DNA from: Cymodocea nodosa
Taxonomy: Eukaryota; Streptophyta; Magnoliopsida; Alismatales; Cymodoceaceae
DNA length: 64,000 nucleotides
Direction: 5' to 3'
NCBI GenBank assembly: GCA_036874045.1
Contig: CM072344.1
Span: 9,086,501-9,150,500 of the forward strand
In this document: piece by piece, positions 34,426 through 46,496 of the stretch
How the letters are laid out: each line of letters opens with the position of its first letter
How positions within the stretch are numbered: position 1 is the stretch's first letter
Position numbers and translations under genes: made by a program
Notes under the pieces: model-generated
Database searches by the model: none
What the model saw: only the letters and a program-made list of their open reading frames with translations
What the model was told of the DNA's origin: nothing

Positions 34426-36399
34426 TGTATTGATTGTGAAAAGTTAAATCTTAAACTTGCTTATATCAGTAATTCCTTTTTAGAAGTAAACAAACAACCT
34501 TTCACGTAAATTAGATATTTATTCCAATTTATATTTTAACTACAAGTGCACAGTGTATATTGTATTTGTGTGCAAGTATAAGTCGATCTCATAGATAATT
34601 GAGTAAGAATTGTGTACTGTTCCATTTTTAATAATGAAATTTATATATTCAATAAGCACTTCGTTGAGTTATAGATAACGAACTAACCTCGTTGAATTGA
34701 ATTAACTCAACGAAGCTATCTCTCCAATTTAACACTACTATTTACAAAGGAATTCGGCCAACCATTGGTTAGTTCCACAGATTGTAAATAACATCAATTA
34801 AGCTCTTTAATGCTAGTTAATATTAGATTGATCATTTAGCAACACTAACATTCAGATATTTCAAATAGTAACCATTAAAATCTTTAAGTATCAAGAACTA
34901 TTCAATTTCAGTAAACTGTAAAACTATTTTCTATTTTCTAAATCAAACAAACATGAAACATTCACAATACTGACAATGATAGCATTAATCACGATACAAA
35001 ACAAACAATACAACACTTAAATACTAACTATAAACACAAATAAGTTGTTTTTGGTATTTTTGTTTTGATATGGTCATGAAAATGGGCGAAAAGTGAAATG
35101 TAAAAGTAATCTCTATCAATAGTAAAAACTTCCATCACTACATGCGACGCGATTACACCACTGAAAATTTAACCACTTACAATCCTGTCTCCTCTCCCTA
35201 TAGAATCATGAGTCTAGAATTGCAAGATGATCTCCTCTTCAGCATATTGGCATCAACCTAAAACTAAGGCTAGAAGCTTTACAATCTCTTGAGATATGAG
35301 TCGGTGCTTGGTGAAAATGGCTTCCCTTCCTACGACGCAATCACTCCTCACAATGGTTGTCAGGCACCGTATTTGGCTCGGAATCAACCCAATATCAGGA
35401 AAGTATCTTCATAGACCTCCGATGGTTGGTGATTATGGTGATGTTGGTGATGGTGGTGTGGAGCTTTAGGGAACTTTCGACGCTGCCTGCAGTTAGCGCG
35501 GTCCTCCACCTCTACACACACACACTGGCCACCCCACGTTTTACGTTTTTTCTCCTCTTCTTTTATATTTCTTAGTAGTAACTACTTCTGCTTCGATGAT
35601 CGATTGGATTTCCTTCATTCATATCAACGATGGTGATTTCTTCTTCCTTCCACGAGTGAATTCCTACATGATACGTGCAATCGTGGTTTTCCTTCGAATG
35701 TCCTATTTTTGTAACCGCTATAGTGGCATATTAGAAAATAAATGGTTTGTGAAGTTACAAATAACTCAACAGACTTACTTCGTTGATTTAACTATAAAAC
35801 ACATGCACTAAAGAAATAAGCTGCTAACCTAACACGTTACCTTAGTGTGTATTCATGTAACTCAACGTGTACAGTTATGCTAACTTAACGAGTTATACAT
35901 GTGCATCTAACGTGATATACTAAAGCATTTAAATTCAACACGTGCATAATTCTAACTTAACAAGTTCAAATATTTCAGACACTTACGGTTTTCACTCACT
36001 AACTCAATGAGTTCTCACGTGATCTTTTTATACCTTTAAACCTGTAACTCAATGAGTTGGCACGTGATCTTTTAACAAAAAGAACACTAACTCAACTAGT
36101 TGATACTGTTTACTTAAATATTCTTTTAGCATTTAAAACATAACTGTCTAGTACATGTAATATAATTCTCCGATATAACAGAAAATTCGGATACTTAAGA
36201 ATTTCATAGCTTGCAATTTACCGATAGTTCAGAAATATACTAAATTAATGCTAATTCCCTAAAGTTATGTAGATTCTTTCATTAAAGCATATAATAGTGC
36301 AATTATAACATAATGGCTTAATTTTCATATGATAAGCTAAAAATTATGTAATTAATCATCATTTAATTGTTAATATTATGCACTTTTTCATTCTAAACA
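34426..36399 (-). repeat. 5' LTR of copy B
   Basis: 1974 bp, reading TGTTTAGAATG...CAATACA on the minus strand. Contains a TATA-like ATATAAAAG (35558-35570), hairpin half-sites (34660-34720 and 35740-36080) and Athila-type GGATCGAC...TTGTGCACTTG reading near 34545-34590. No gene; frames at 35357-35811 are chance. Confidence 0.88.
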
Positions 36400-36404
36400 T
36401 TGAC

Positions 36405-37058
36405 CTGAAAAAGGACTCTTTAAATCTGGCAACCTAAGATCCTGATCAAATTTGGGATTATTGATTGAAAGCTCGATACATAGGTACACTAGAAAGCTCT
36501 TGTATGATTCAAGCTTTTCAAATTAACTTTTAAAGTACAAATATGCATATACTACTCTAAAAAGATAAAAGTATTTTCTGAAATACAGAAATCTTTTGAA
36601 TCAAGTATTTTTCTGTTATCTAAGATTATTGAAGTATGAATCTAGATTAGACTTTTGAAGTTGTTTATTTGAGATACAATTCATTATTCTACTTGTTTTA
36701 ATCATATTGAATTGGATTGTGTTTTGATTCGTATGTAGTTGAAATTTATTCTAGAAATCATATTGGAAAATTCAGGATAATAGATGTTAGAAAAGAAAAA
36801 GATAATATAATTAACACCTATGTGATGCTACTATATTTTGTATGTAACTTACATATGTTTAAATATATTTGCAGGTTGAAAAGGAGAAAACAATGTTAAA
36901 ATAGATTACTAAAAAAAATACAGAATATCTATATAGTAATCTAATTTATGTATTCTGAAGAAAAGAAAAAGGAAGAATTAATTCTAACAACTTTAGAAAG
37001 ACCAACTAGTTAGATCTTAGTTTGTTAAGGGACTAGCAAAATTTAAGTATGAGGGAAG
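36405..37058 (+). other. Second part of the shared module and PPT of copy A
   Basis: Directly continues 13302 after the TTGAC duplication. 36405-36890 matches the SIRE element at 55875-56380 nearly base by base in blocks such as TCTTTAAATCTGGCAACCTA and AGAAAGCTCTTGTATGATTC. It ends with an acceptor-like ATATTTGCAG/G (36866-36876) before AACAATG. 37045-37058 (AAGTATGAGGGAAG) is the polypurine tract next to the LTR. Confidence 0.7.
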
Positions 37059-39509
37059 TGTTTAGAATGAAAAAGTGCATAATATTAATAGTTAAATGAT
37101 GGTTAATTGCATAATATTTAGCTTATCATACGAGAATTAAGTCATTATGTTATAATTGCACTGTTATATGCTTTAATGAAAGAATCCACATAATTTTAAG
37201 AAATTAAAATTAATTAAGTATATTTCTAAACTGTCGATGAATTACAAGCTTTGAAATTCCTAAGTATTCGAATTTTCTGTTATTTCGAAGAGTTATATTG
37301 CATGTATCGAACAATTATGTTTTTAACAATAGAAGAATATTTTATTATTTCCTAGAGTACACATGTTGTAACCTTAATGCATGACTTAAGTGAATGTTCG
37401 ATAAGTTATCTGTTAACTATTTGAAATGCATCTAAGCATCGGATAGTTAGGTTTGTAAGTATCCGAAATATCTGAACTAGTTATTTCTTTATTATTGCAC
37501 GTGTTTTATAGTTAAATCAACGAAGTAAATCCATTGAGTTATCTGTAACTCCATGAATCATTTATTTTCTAATATGCCACTGTAGTAGTTGTAGAAATAG
37601 GAAATTCGAAGGAAAACTACGATTACACGTATCACACAGGAATTCACTCGTGGAATGAAGAAGAAATCACCATCGTTGATATTTTCGGTAAGTTATCTAT
37701 TAACTATCTGAAATGCATCTAAGCATCGGATAGTTAGGTTTGTAAGTATCTAAAATATCTGAACTAGTTATTTCTTTATTATTGCACATGTTTTATAGTT
37801 AAATCAACGAAGTAAATCCGTTGAGTTATCTGTAACTCCATGAATCATTTATTTTCTAATATGCCACTATAGCAGTTGCAGAAACAAGAAATTCGAAGGA
37901 AAACTACGATTGCACGTATCACACAAGAATTCACTCATGGAATGAAGAAGAAATCACCATCGTTGATATTTTCGGTAAGTTATCTGTTAACTATCTTAAA
38001 TACATCTAAGCATCGGATAGTTAGGTTTGTAAGTATCTGAAATATTTGAACTAGTTATTTCTTTATTATTGCATGTGTTTTATAGTTAAATCAATGAAGT
38101 AAATCCGTTGAGTTATCTGTAACTCCATGAATCATTTATTTCTAATATGCCACTGTAGTAGTTGCAAAAACAAGAAATTCGAAGGAAAACTATGATTGCA
38201 CGTATCACATAGGAATTCACTCGTGGAATGAAGAAGAAATCACCATCGTTGATATGAATGAAGGAAATTCAACCGATCATCTAAGCAAAAGCAGTTACTA
38301 CTGAAAGAAATATAAAAGAAGAGGAGAAAGACGAAGAAGGTGTGTGTGTAGAGGTGGAGAACCGTGCTAACTGCAGGAAGCATTAGAAGTGCCCTGAAGC
38401 TCCACACCACCACCAAAATCACCAACCTTCGGAGGTCTGTAAGGATACTTTCCTGATGTCTGGTCGATTCTAAACCAAACATGGTGACTAACAACCACTA
38501 TGAGGAATGATCGTGTCACGGGAAGGGAAGCCATTTTCACCAAGCACCGACTCATATCTCAGGAGATCGTAAAGCTTCTAGCCTTAGTTTCTGGTTAATG
38601 CCAATATGTTGAAGAGGAGATCATCTTACAATTCTTGATTCCTGATTCTATAAGGAGAGGAGGCAAGATTGTAAGTGATTATGTTTTTAGTGGTGTAATC
38701 GCATCGCATGTAGTAACAGAAGTTTTTACTATCGATAGAAATTTTTACATTTCACCTTTCGTTCATCTTCAAGAACATATCAAAACAAAAATACCAAAAA
38801 TAATAAATTATCTGTATTTACATTTAGTATGAAAGTGTTGTATTGTTTGTTTTGTATCATGATTAATGTTATCATTGTCCATATTGTAAATGTTTTATGT
38901 TTGTTTGATTCAGAAAATAGAAAATAGTTTTATTGTTTACTAAAATTGATTCGTTCTAGATACTTAAAGATTTTAATGGTTACTGTTTGAAATATCTAAA
39001 TGTTAGTGTTGCTTAATGATAAATCTAATATTAACTAACATTAAAGAGCTTAATTGATGTTATTTACATTCTGTGGAACCACCCCAATGGTTGGCTGAAT
39101 TCCTTTGTAAATAACAGTATTTAACTAAAAAGGTAAGCTCATAGAGTTAACTTAAGTCCACGAGGTTAGTCCGTTGAGTTAACCATAACTCCACGAACTA
39201 GGTCTGTTATGTTAACTGTAACTCAACGGAGTGCTTAATTGAACACATATAAACTCCAATGTAAAAATTGAAACAATACATAATTCTTACTCAATCTCTA
39301 TGGGATCGACCAATACTTGCACACAAATACAATATACATTGTGCACTTGCAATTAAAAATACAAATTGAATTTAATATCTAATTTGTGTGAAAGGATGTT
39401 TGTTTAATTCTAAAAGTAATTATTTATATAAGCATAAAAACAAATTAAACAAGTTTTCTAACACTACTATATAAACAAGTTTATGATTTAACTTTTCACA
39501 ACAGTACAA
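37059..39509 (+). repeat. 3' LTR of copy A, with an internal triplication
   Basis: 2451 bp from TGTTTAGAATG to CAGTACA. Contains the TATA-like ATATAAAAG (about 38310), hairpin half-sites and the Athila-type ATGGGATCGACC...GTGCACTTGC near 39300-39350. It is about 480 bp longer than the LTR of copy B because of three copies of a 287-bp unit. Minus-strand frames at 38240-38555 are LTR sequence. The 5-bp duplication should be ATACA at 39510-39514; its partner is off-window. Confidence 0.82.
37397..38256 (+). repeat. Three tandem copies of a 287-bp LTR unit
   Basis: Unit starts at 37397, 37684 and 37971, each 287 bp apart, with TTCGATAAGTTATC or TTCGGTAAGTTATC and ending ACCATCGTTGATAT. Copies differ by scattered substitutions. 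Other LTRs of the family here carry one copy. Confidence 0.85.
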
Positions 39510-40207
39510 TACATCTTCTAAATTTTCATTACTTTCATGATGTTCTTGTATTACCATTTCATTTTTATGATTTTGATTTTTAATTGTTTCCAAGTTTTCT
39601 TCTATTAAATTATATTTCTTAATTCCTATTTCATTGGTATTTTCTTTTATCTTTATATTTTGCAAATTATGCACATCTTCAACATTGAAATTTCCATTTG
39701 TGTTCTCAAGTTGCATAACTTAGAATTTCATTGTAAATTCATCTAGTGCATTTAGCTTTCTTTCTAGATCATCTAATATCCTTGCATTCAATTTTTGACC
39801 AATTTTCATTATAGTTTTCTCAGTTTCATAGATGATATCGATTTTAGGTTTTAAATAATTTTCTTTGTAGTTTATTTGGTTGACTTCTTGTTGATAATAC
39901 ATGTATTGTTCTAGTTTGTCTAGGTTTTGTTCTAAACTACGCTCAAGTCTATCGTACCTATCTAAAACTTCTTTGTCTCTCGACATATTACTTATTCTAA
40001 ATTGACTATTGGTTGAGTAAATTATAGGATTCTCATACTTAATTCTATTATATTGGATATAATTCATTTGTTGTTCATGTGATCTAACTATCTACAATCA
40101 TCTTAGTTTCAAATAATCAGCAATGTCATGACCTTCTAAATTACATAATTCACATATGCTAACTATAGATTTTAGAAATCTTTGAGCATAAGCATATGCC
40201 ATATTCT
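39510..40207 (-). pseudogene. Post-PBS zinc-knuckle and coiled region of copy C
   Basis: Reads MAYAYAQRFLK at about 40203, then CELCNLEGHDIADY. The knuckle's last Cys is Tyr, so the finger is broken. MNYIQYNRIKYENP (40067), the helix DRLERSLEQNLDKLEQYMYY and ERKLNALDEFTMKF follow, then HHESNENLEDV before copy A's LTR cuts it at 39510. Again no capsid domain between PBS and this point. Compare copies A and B. Confidence 0.72.
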
Positions 40208-40278
40208 CAATGATAAAAACACATAACATTCCTTATGCTATGAAAACAAAATAGTACTACATTTGCTTAACTTTTCAA

Positions 40279-40296
40279 TCCCCAACAATAGTGCTA
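40279..40296 (-). promoter_or_regulatory. Primer binding site of copy C, decayed
   Basis: The minus strand has TAGCACTATTGTTGGGGA, clearly derived from the TGGCACCGTTGCTGGGGA of copy B, and the same 7-nt gap to the LTR. Confidence 0.7.
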
Positions 40297-41091
40297 GAAA
40301 ACTTATTTAAGTGAATTTTGTTTGCTTTAATTATATATTAATAATTTCCTTTAGAAGTAAATAAATAATTTTCACAAATTAGATATTAAATTCAATTTGT
40401 TTTAACTATAAGTGCACAATGTCTATTGTATTTGTGTACAAGTATAGGTTGATCCCACAGAAATTGAGTAAAAATTATGTACTATTTTGATTTTTACAAT
40501 CAGAATTTTGTGTTAAATTATGCACTCCATTGACTTAGGGCCTGTTTGTGCACCTGGAATTTGAATTCCGTAAAATTTGAATTCTAATGGAATTTGAATT
40601 CTACAAAATTTGATGGAAAGAATTCAAAATCTAGATGTTTGTACACGTTTAAGAATTTGATGAAAATTGAAATTTAGGTGTTTGTGCACATGACAGAATT
40701 AGAGGGAATTGAACAAAATTGATTTTTAATAAAATTAAGTAACGAATTAAAGTAATTAGTGAAAATGTAATTAATTTATTAATGAATTATTTACATTAAT
40801 AAATGAACATATTATTAAATTAAATGTTTATATATCATTTATCAATTAATTAAATATATCATTATATAAAATAAATCAAAAATTACAGAAATTGATAACT
40901 TTTTAGTTATATTACATATTTAAAATAACAAAAGGTTAATTATAAATTCTATATTCCTCGTAACAATTAAAAAAAGGTATATTACAAAAAATCTACTCAT
41001 TATGATGTTTGTAATATTCTCATTCACAACCATCCCACATTGCATACATAATATTTTCATGAAATTTATCTGTAATTTCTTTTCTTTACTC

Positions 41092-42411
41092 TTACATGTT
41101 GTTCCCAATAATGTTAACCATTTCATATTGTCCTTCTACATTTGTAGAGTCTTCAACTTGTATATCACGTTCATCTTGTTGTACTTCATCTTCAAGATTT
41201 TGACATAAGTTTGTTTTATCTGCTTTACGAATGAAGTTGTGAACTAAAAAACATGCTAACACTATTTTTGCTTGAGTTGTGAAAGGAAATGGCATATATC
41301 CTCATAATATTGCAAAATGATGTTTGACTACTCCAAATGTACATTCAATTACTGTCCTCAACTATGAATGTCTATAGTTGAAGTTTTCCACTACATTTGT
41401 TGGTTGTTGATTTCCTTCATATTCTGATAAGTGATATCGAACACCTCGAAATGGACATATAAACTTAGGCCTACTTGGAAATCCAACATCAACTAAGTAA
41501 AATTTACCTGCATGTATTTGAACATCATTTGAAATAAATTCAATTTTGATTGATAGGTGACATAAAGGTAGATCATAAGTTGTACACCTCATGGCACTTG
41601 CAAACCATTGCATTGAGTTGTCGCATCTTGAAGGAGTCGAGCATCAGCAGCTGAACATTCTCACCCACTAAGAACATAAGTAAATTCCATATCAAAATTG
41701 CATGTAGCCAATACGTTTTGTGACAATTCACCTTTTCTATTCTTAAATTGGGCATTCTCTTTTCTATAAATTGTGGCTTTAATGTGTGTACCATTAATAG
41801 CACATATACAATCCTACTCATACCAAAAAAAAATTTAATTAATATATAAATGAATAACATGAAATATCAAAATAGAAATAAGGATTGAAGTGTGTACCTT
41901 GAAATATGGATAAACATTAACATCATTCTGAATTCGATTGTGTAGCAACTTCATGTTTAGCTAGAAGTATATCACCTATTTTTAATATAACATTTATCAT
42001 TTCATTGAAATATGTACTGACAGTCCATGCTGAGAGATGAAAACGCTCTTTGGTTACTCCATACCTTTGATTTTGTCCAACTGTTACTAAAAAAATAGCA
42101 AGTTTCTCCTCTACACTCATATTTCTACTATTTGATATTAATTTCATATTTCTTAATAATCCATAAAATTGTGAAAAAACATTTTGACTCATTCGATAAA
42201 TTTTCTTGTAGTTGTATATTTGATATGGTGATGATGGATCTAACAATCTTTGTACATATTCTACTCCTTCTGTGTTGTATATACGAGTGGTGGATATTTG
42301 AATACCATTTATAGTAATTCCACATAGAAATTGCCATGTTCCCAATATAACTTTTCTTTTTTTCTTCTTTCGTTCTTCATCTTCATTAATAATGGACATA
42401 GACGTCTTCAT
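41092..42411 (-). pseudogene. Harbinger DDE transposase, broken
   Basis: Start at 42411. The N-terminal part (42411-41923) is the helical DNA-binding region with LGTWQFLCG..., GVTKERFHLSAWTVSTYF. An 84-bp intron is seen at 41814-41897 with donor AAG/GTACAC and acceptor GAGTAG/G. The nuclease has the first Asp in DCICAINGTHI (about 41800), the second in SAADARLL (about 41650) and the Glu in YHLSEYEG (about 41420). Then come the closing PFRGVRYHL and AKIVLACFLVHNFIRK blocks, stopping at 41092. Broken by a stop at the SG*ECS position and by frameshifts near 41600 and 41360. It would cut and paste the element together with its Myb-like partner. Confidence 0.85.
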
Positions 42412-42606
42412 AAATTCTAGTCCCTGCTGTACCTATCATACCAATTATGATTTAATAAAGAAAACATAATAATAGCATACAATCCAAAACAATGCATACA
42501 TCAACAAAATGTTTACACCATGTTACATAACATTTAAAGGATAACACAAGTTCAATAAATTCAAACATGTTCAACAAAAGTTAAATTTTTAAATGAAAAA
42601 AGCACA

Positions 42607-43690
42607 TCATTTGAAATTAAACTTCAACCATGAAGTTCTCATGTTCGGTGGTAAACGCCTAAATTGATTCTTCTTTGATTCTATCTCCAATAATTGCATT
42701 GCCTTGTATTTTTCTTCTTCTGTAAGTGAAAGTAAAATAGTGAGAACATCATCTTCTTCACGATCTTTTTTCTCTAACAATTCCATCTTCCTCTCCATGT
42801 ATGTTAATTTTCTTTCTTTAATACATTGTGTAAATGCCATCTTTTCCTTTTGAATCAATATCATGTTCTCTTGTAGTTGTATGACACGCTCTATGTATGT
42901 CATTTTCCTCATATTTTCTTTTATATCCTCACTAAAATAATTCATAAGTGATACACCAGCATTGTTCATTGTAGTTGCCATAAGTTGTTGTGATTCAGCA
43001 TGTGGACGTGGACGTTTTCCTTTCCTGCATGAGTCTACGTTATTCAAACTAGGAGAAGGAGCTTGAGTAGGAAAAGGATCTTGAGTTTCAGCCTCAAATT
43101 CCATAGTATTTTGTGTAAGAGGTACATTATCAAGGTCATTTGTATCTTCATTCAAGTTCACAACTGCTCTTAGATTTTTTGTACTCATTTTAGTCGAGCC
43201 TATTGTAATATTTCCTTCAAATATTATTTGAAGCTGGTCATATATAGGACATGCTTTACCCTTATACTGTGCACACTCTAGATGAATCTATTAGGAAAAA
43301 AAAATATTAGTACAAATTACAAGCTAATCAAATGTTAAATTTAAATTTGAAAAAATTCAACTAACCATAACAAATTCACCCCAAACTTCTTTTGCGATAT
43401 CAGTATGTCCATGAATGTAGTTCCATCCCCAACCACTTTGTGCACCAATCTTGGTATAAATCTTGTACATTTGTCACCATGTTTTCATTTGACTATCAAT
43501 ATTTTTCTTTTGGATGTTACCTCCTGTTTATTTATTGTAATCGTCGATTAATTTTAGCCAAGTATCTTTCCATTAGAAGTTTTACCATTACCCTCCTTAA
43601 TAGTATCGCACACCCTTCTTAATATCATCTCATCTGCTTGAACACTCCAACTAAAATAAGATCTTCCACATCCTTTCTTGTTTTCCATTT
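42607..43690 (-). pseudogene. Harbinger Myb/SANT-like DNA-binding protein, broken
   Basis: ATG at about 43689 (MENKKGCGRSYFSWSVQADE), a Myb/SANT-like trihelix start as in plant Harbinger partner proteins. A frameshift near 43560 and a stop in KTW*QMYKIY interrupt it. GWGWNYIHGH and AKEVWGEFV follow. An intron probably follows EFVM (43370-43270). The C-terminal part (42607-43188) contains a nuclear-type KGKRPRPH stretch and a long coiled coil (MTYIERVIQLQENM, MERKMELLEKKD). Known partners bind transposon ends and bring the nuclease to the nucleus. Confidence 0.75.
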
Positions 43691-44009
43691 CCTAGGAATA
43701 CATATATGAACATAATATAAAATGCACCATAACATAGAAATGGACATTACCATAAACATTAGATTCACAATCTACACTTATCTATAGATGAGTATACTTT
43801 AACAAGATAAATCACTAGCTTGCTAAAAATGTAGTCTTTATAAGTCTAGAATTGAGTCTCCACTAAGAATGTACACAAATCTATGAAGAAAGACCAAGAT
43901 TGATGCTAGAAAGATATATGCAAACATCTAACTCATCTTTGTATTGTGTCATTTTGCGTATATCAGATATTAATGGCTTTTAATCATGTGAACAGTAGCA
44001 TTAGAATGT

Positions 44010-44590
44010 ACATTCCACTAGCGAGGGTGAGGACGAACGCCTCGCGTGAGGGTGCAAGCGAGCATGAGGGTGAGGCGAGCGAAAGGTTTGTACCTTCCAT
44101 CGGTGAGCGCGAGGGTGAGCATCAACCGCGAGGGTGTAGGCGAACACGAGGGTGTCGGTGAGCACGAGGGTGAGCGTCGACCGCAAGGGTGCCGACGAGC
44201 ATGAGGGCGTGGGTGAGCGTGAAGGTGTAGGCGACCGCGAGGGTGCCAGCGAGTGTGAGGGTGAGCATCGACTACGAGGGTGTTGGCAAGCATGACGGTG
44301 CAAGCGAGCGCGAGGGTGCAAACGAGCGTGAGGGTGTGGGCGAGCGCGAGGGTGCGGGCGAGTGAGAGGATGCAGGCAAGCGTAAGGGTGCGGGCGAGCA
44401 CGAGGGTGCGGGCAAGCGCAAGGGTGAGGGCACGGGCGAGTGCAAGGCGAGCGTCGAGGGTGCAAGCGAGCGCAAGGGCGTGGGAGAGTGCGAGGGCGAG
44501 CACGCGACGCAAGCGAGGGTGAGTGTCAAGGGCATAGGGGTCGAGGCCGAGCGCAAGGGGGCGAGGCCGAGTAGGAGGGCGAGCGTCGAG
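44010..44590. repeat. GC-rich minisatellite-like repeat in the Harbinger element
   Basis: About 45 imperfect copies of a 12-13-bp unit near GCGAGCGCGAGGGT or GGCGAGCGCGAGGGTG. The GC content is far above all surroundings and CpG is dense. The long frames on both strands (for example 44001-44556) are only translations of the repeat (ALALARTL or HPHAR type) and are not genes. Confidence 0.9.
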
Positions 44591-46288
44591 CAGTCTATCA
44601 GAAAATGAATTCCAACCTTTTAGGTTGGGAATTTATTTTCCCAACCTTTACACATGATTGGAATTCAAATTCTTTGGGAATTTGAATTCCAAATAGCACA
44701 AACACCTCATGACTCAGAATCTGACAGAAAAAATTTTCAATTCCATCAGATTCCGAGTGCATAAACCCCTCCTTACTGTTAACTCAACGGACTTAGTTTG
44801 TGGAGTTACAGTTAACTCAACAAACTATCCTCATGGACTTAAAGTTAACTCCACAAGCCTAACTAGTAACTTCCAATAAATTTTACTATTCATAAAGGAA
44901 TTCAGCCATCTATTGGGCAGTTCCACAAAATGTAAATAACATTAATTAAGCTTTTAAATATTAGTTTATAAGGAATTTATCATTAATCAACACTAACATT
45001 CAAATATTTCAAACAATAACCATTAAGATTTTGGGTATTTTGTATGAATCAATTTCAATAATCAATAAAACTATTTTCTATTTTTCGAATCAAACAAACA
45101 TAAAACATTCACAATAATGACAATAATAACATTAATCACGATTCAAAACAAACAATACAACATATAAATGCTAACTATAAATACAAATAATTAGTTTTGT
45201 TTTTGTTGTTTTTGTTTCAATATGTTCTTGAAGATGAATGAAAGGTGAAATATAGAAATTCTTTATTAACAGTAAAAATTTTTGTCACTACATATAACAC
45301 GATTACACCCTTGAAAACTTAATCACTTATAGTTGCACCTCTTCTTATAGAATCGCGAACCGAGACTTGTAAGTTGATCTCCTCTTTAGTATATTGGTAT
45401 CAACCCGGAACCAAGGTTAGAAGCTTTACGATCTCTTGAAAGATAATTTAGTGCTTGGTGAAAATGGCTTCCTTTCCTACAATGTAATCACTCCTCACAA
45501 TGATTGTCAGTCACCTTGTTTGGCTCAGAATTGATTTGACATTTGAAGCGTATCCTCACAAACCTCCGATGATTGATAATTGTGGTGGTGTTGTTGTGGA
45601 GCTTCAGGGAACTACAACGCTTCCTACAGTTAGCACAATTCTCCACCTCCTTCATTTTTCTCTTCTTTTTATATTTCTTTAGTGGTAACTATCTTTGCCT
45701 AAATGATCGGTTGGATCCTCTTCTTTCAATTATATGATGGTGATTTCTTCTTCATTCCATGAGTTAAATTCTGTGTGATACATGCAATCGTGGTTTTCCT
45801 TCAAATTTTCTATTCCTACAACTACTTCACATTAAATATTAGAAAATAACTGGTCCGTGGAGTTAGTGTAACTCAATAGACTTACTTTGTAAACTTAACT
45901 GTTAAGCCAACAGACTTCCCTCATTGAGTAAAGCTTAACTTAACAAACTTGATATAATATAATAATATAAAACATGTGCAATTCACGTAATATAATAAAA
46001 TATTTAAATTATATGTGCATACTTCTAACTTAATGAGGTTCTATAACCTTGACTTTGTAAGTTTATGAAAGTTTGTATATTTCTATAAAACCACACTTAA
46101 CTAAGTTTTCAATCTTTTAGAAATGATATTTAATTAACATTAATTCCATGAAATTATACTCATTTTGTGATTAAGGCATATAATCGTGTAATTGTAACAT
46201 AATGACTTAATTCTCATATAATAAGCTAAATATTATGCAATTAACCATTACTTAACCATTAATATTATGCACTTTTTCATTCTAAATA

Positions 46289-46496
46289 CTAGTCGAGTTG
46301 GTGAATCACCTACAATCTCTTTGTGTCGATTATTTACCATTGTTGTGCATGTTTACTTAATTCTTGTGATTACTAGTTAATCAAATCAATCAGTTAAATT
46401 AGAAAAGAATCAAAATTACACATAGATCACCATTCACCTCTCCTCTAATGAGCCATACAATCCTAATAGACTATAGTAGGTTTGCTAAGGGACTAA
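46289..46496 (+). other. 3' internal remnant of copy D' (Ty3/gypsy)
   Basis: A 208-bp non-coding piece. Its end TTTGCTAAGGGACTAA matches the pre-PPT sequence of copy A (37021-37036) and continues at 48039 (CAAAACTTAAGTATGGGGGA) once the solo LTR and one ACTAA are removed. Confidence 0.65.

Larger units (their letters stand above)
13303..36399 (-). mobile_element. Athila-like Ty3/gypsy element, copy B, inserted in copy A
   Basis: Bounded by LTRs of one family (outer ends TGTTTAG and CAATACA) and flanked by TTGAC at 13298-13302 and 36400-36404. Read on the minus strand: 5' LTR, tRNA-Asp primer site, zinc-knuckle region, truncated RT, RNase H, integrase, env-position ORF, Gag, F-box-like gene, module, truncated 3' LTR. 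An 8.1-kb copia interrupts the integrase finger. Two deletions: about 1 kb covering protease and the RT start (junction near 33230), and the PPT with the LTR start (junction at 15416). The element proper is about 14 kb without the copia. Confidence 0.88.
1..39509 (+). mobile_element. Athila-like Ty3/gypsy element, copy A (5' end off-window, interrupted)
   Basis: Copy A runs from the left window edge to the end of its 3' LTR. It is split by copy B (13303-36399) and by a solo LTR (1663-2907). Order seen: zinc-knuckle/protease region, RT, RNase H, integrase, env-position ORF, Gag core, F-box-like ORF, non-coding module, PPT, 3' LTR. Seen: the sequence stops at TTGAC at 13302 and resumes after a second TTGAC at 36405, and both sides match the continuous module of the SIRE element at 55870. 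Position 1 matches about 33895 of copy B, some 500 nt after the primer site. The right end lies inside a minus-strand copy (C), whose gag region resumes at 39510. No chromodomain is seen after the integrase. Confidence 0.85.
40538..44772 (-). mobile_element. PIF/Harbinger DNA transposon
   Basis: A 4235-bp element with terminal inverted repeats GGGCCTGTTTGTGCACCTGG (left) and GGAGGGGTTTATGCACTCGG (right, reverse complement), flanked by TTA (40535-40537 and 44773-44775), the duplication typical of this superfamily. It carries both standard Harbinger genes on the minus strand (transposase 41092-42411, Myb/SANT-like 42607-43690) and a GC-rich repeat near the right end. Both genes are damaged. Confidence 0.93.
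39510..46288 (-). mobile_element. Athila-like Ty3/gypsy element, copy C (5' end only)
   Basis: Minus-strand 5' LTR (40304-46288 including a Harbinger insertion), PBS and start of the coding region. Copy A inserted into its post-PBS region at 39510; the rest of copy C must lie left of the window, beyond copy A's 5' end. Confidence 0.75.
40304..46288 (-). repeat. 5' LTR of copy C, split by a Harbinger transposon
   Basis: Left part 40304-40537, right part 44773-46288. Joining them at a single TTA gives continuous LTR sequence matching copies A and B. The outer end reads CATTCTAAATA (CATTCTAAACA expected). Net length about 1750 bp. TATA-like region at 45665-45680 (minus strand). Confidence 0.85.

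Noticed and set aside
44001..44556. Long overlapping frames of 80-164 codons on both strands
   Set aside because: They are translations of a GC-rich tandem repeat without stops; no domain and equal length in several frames.
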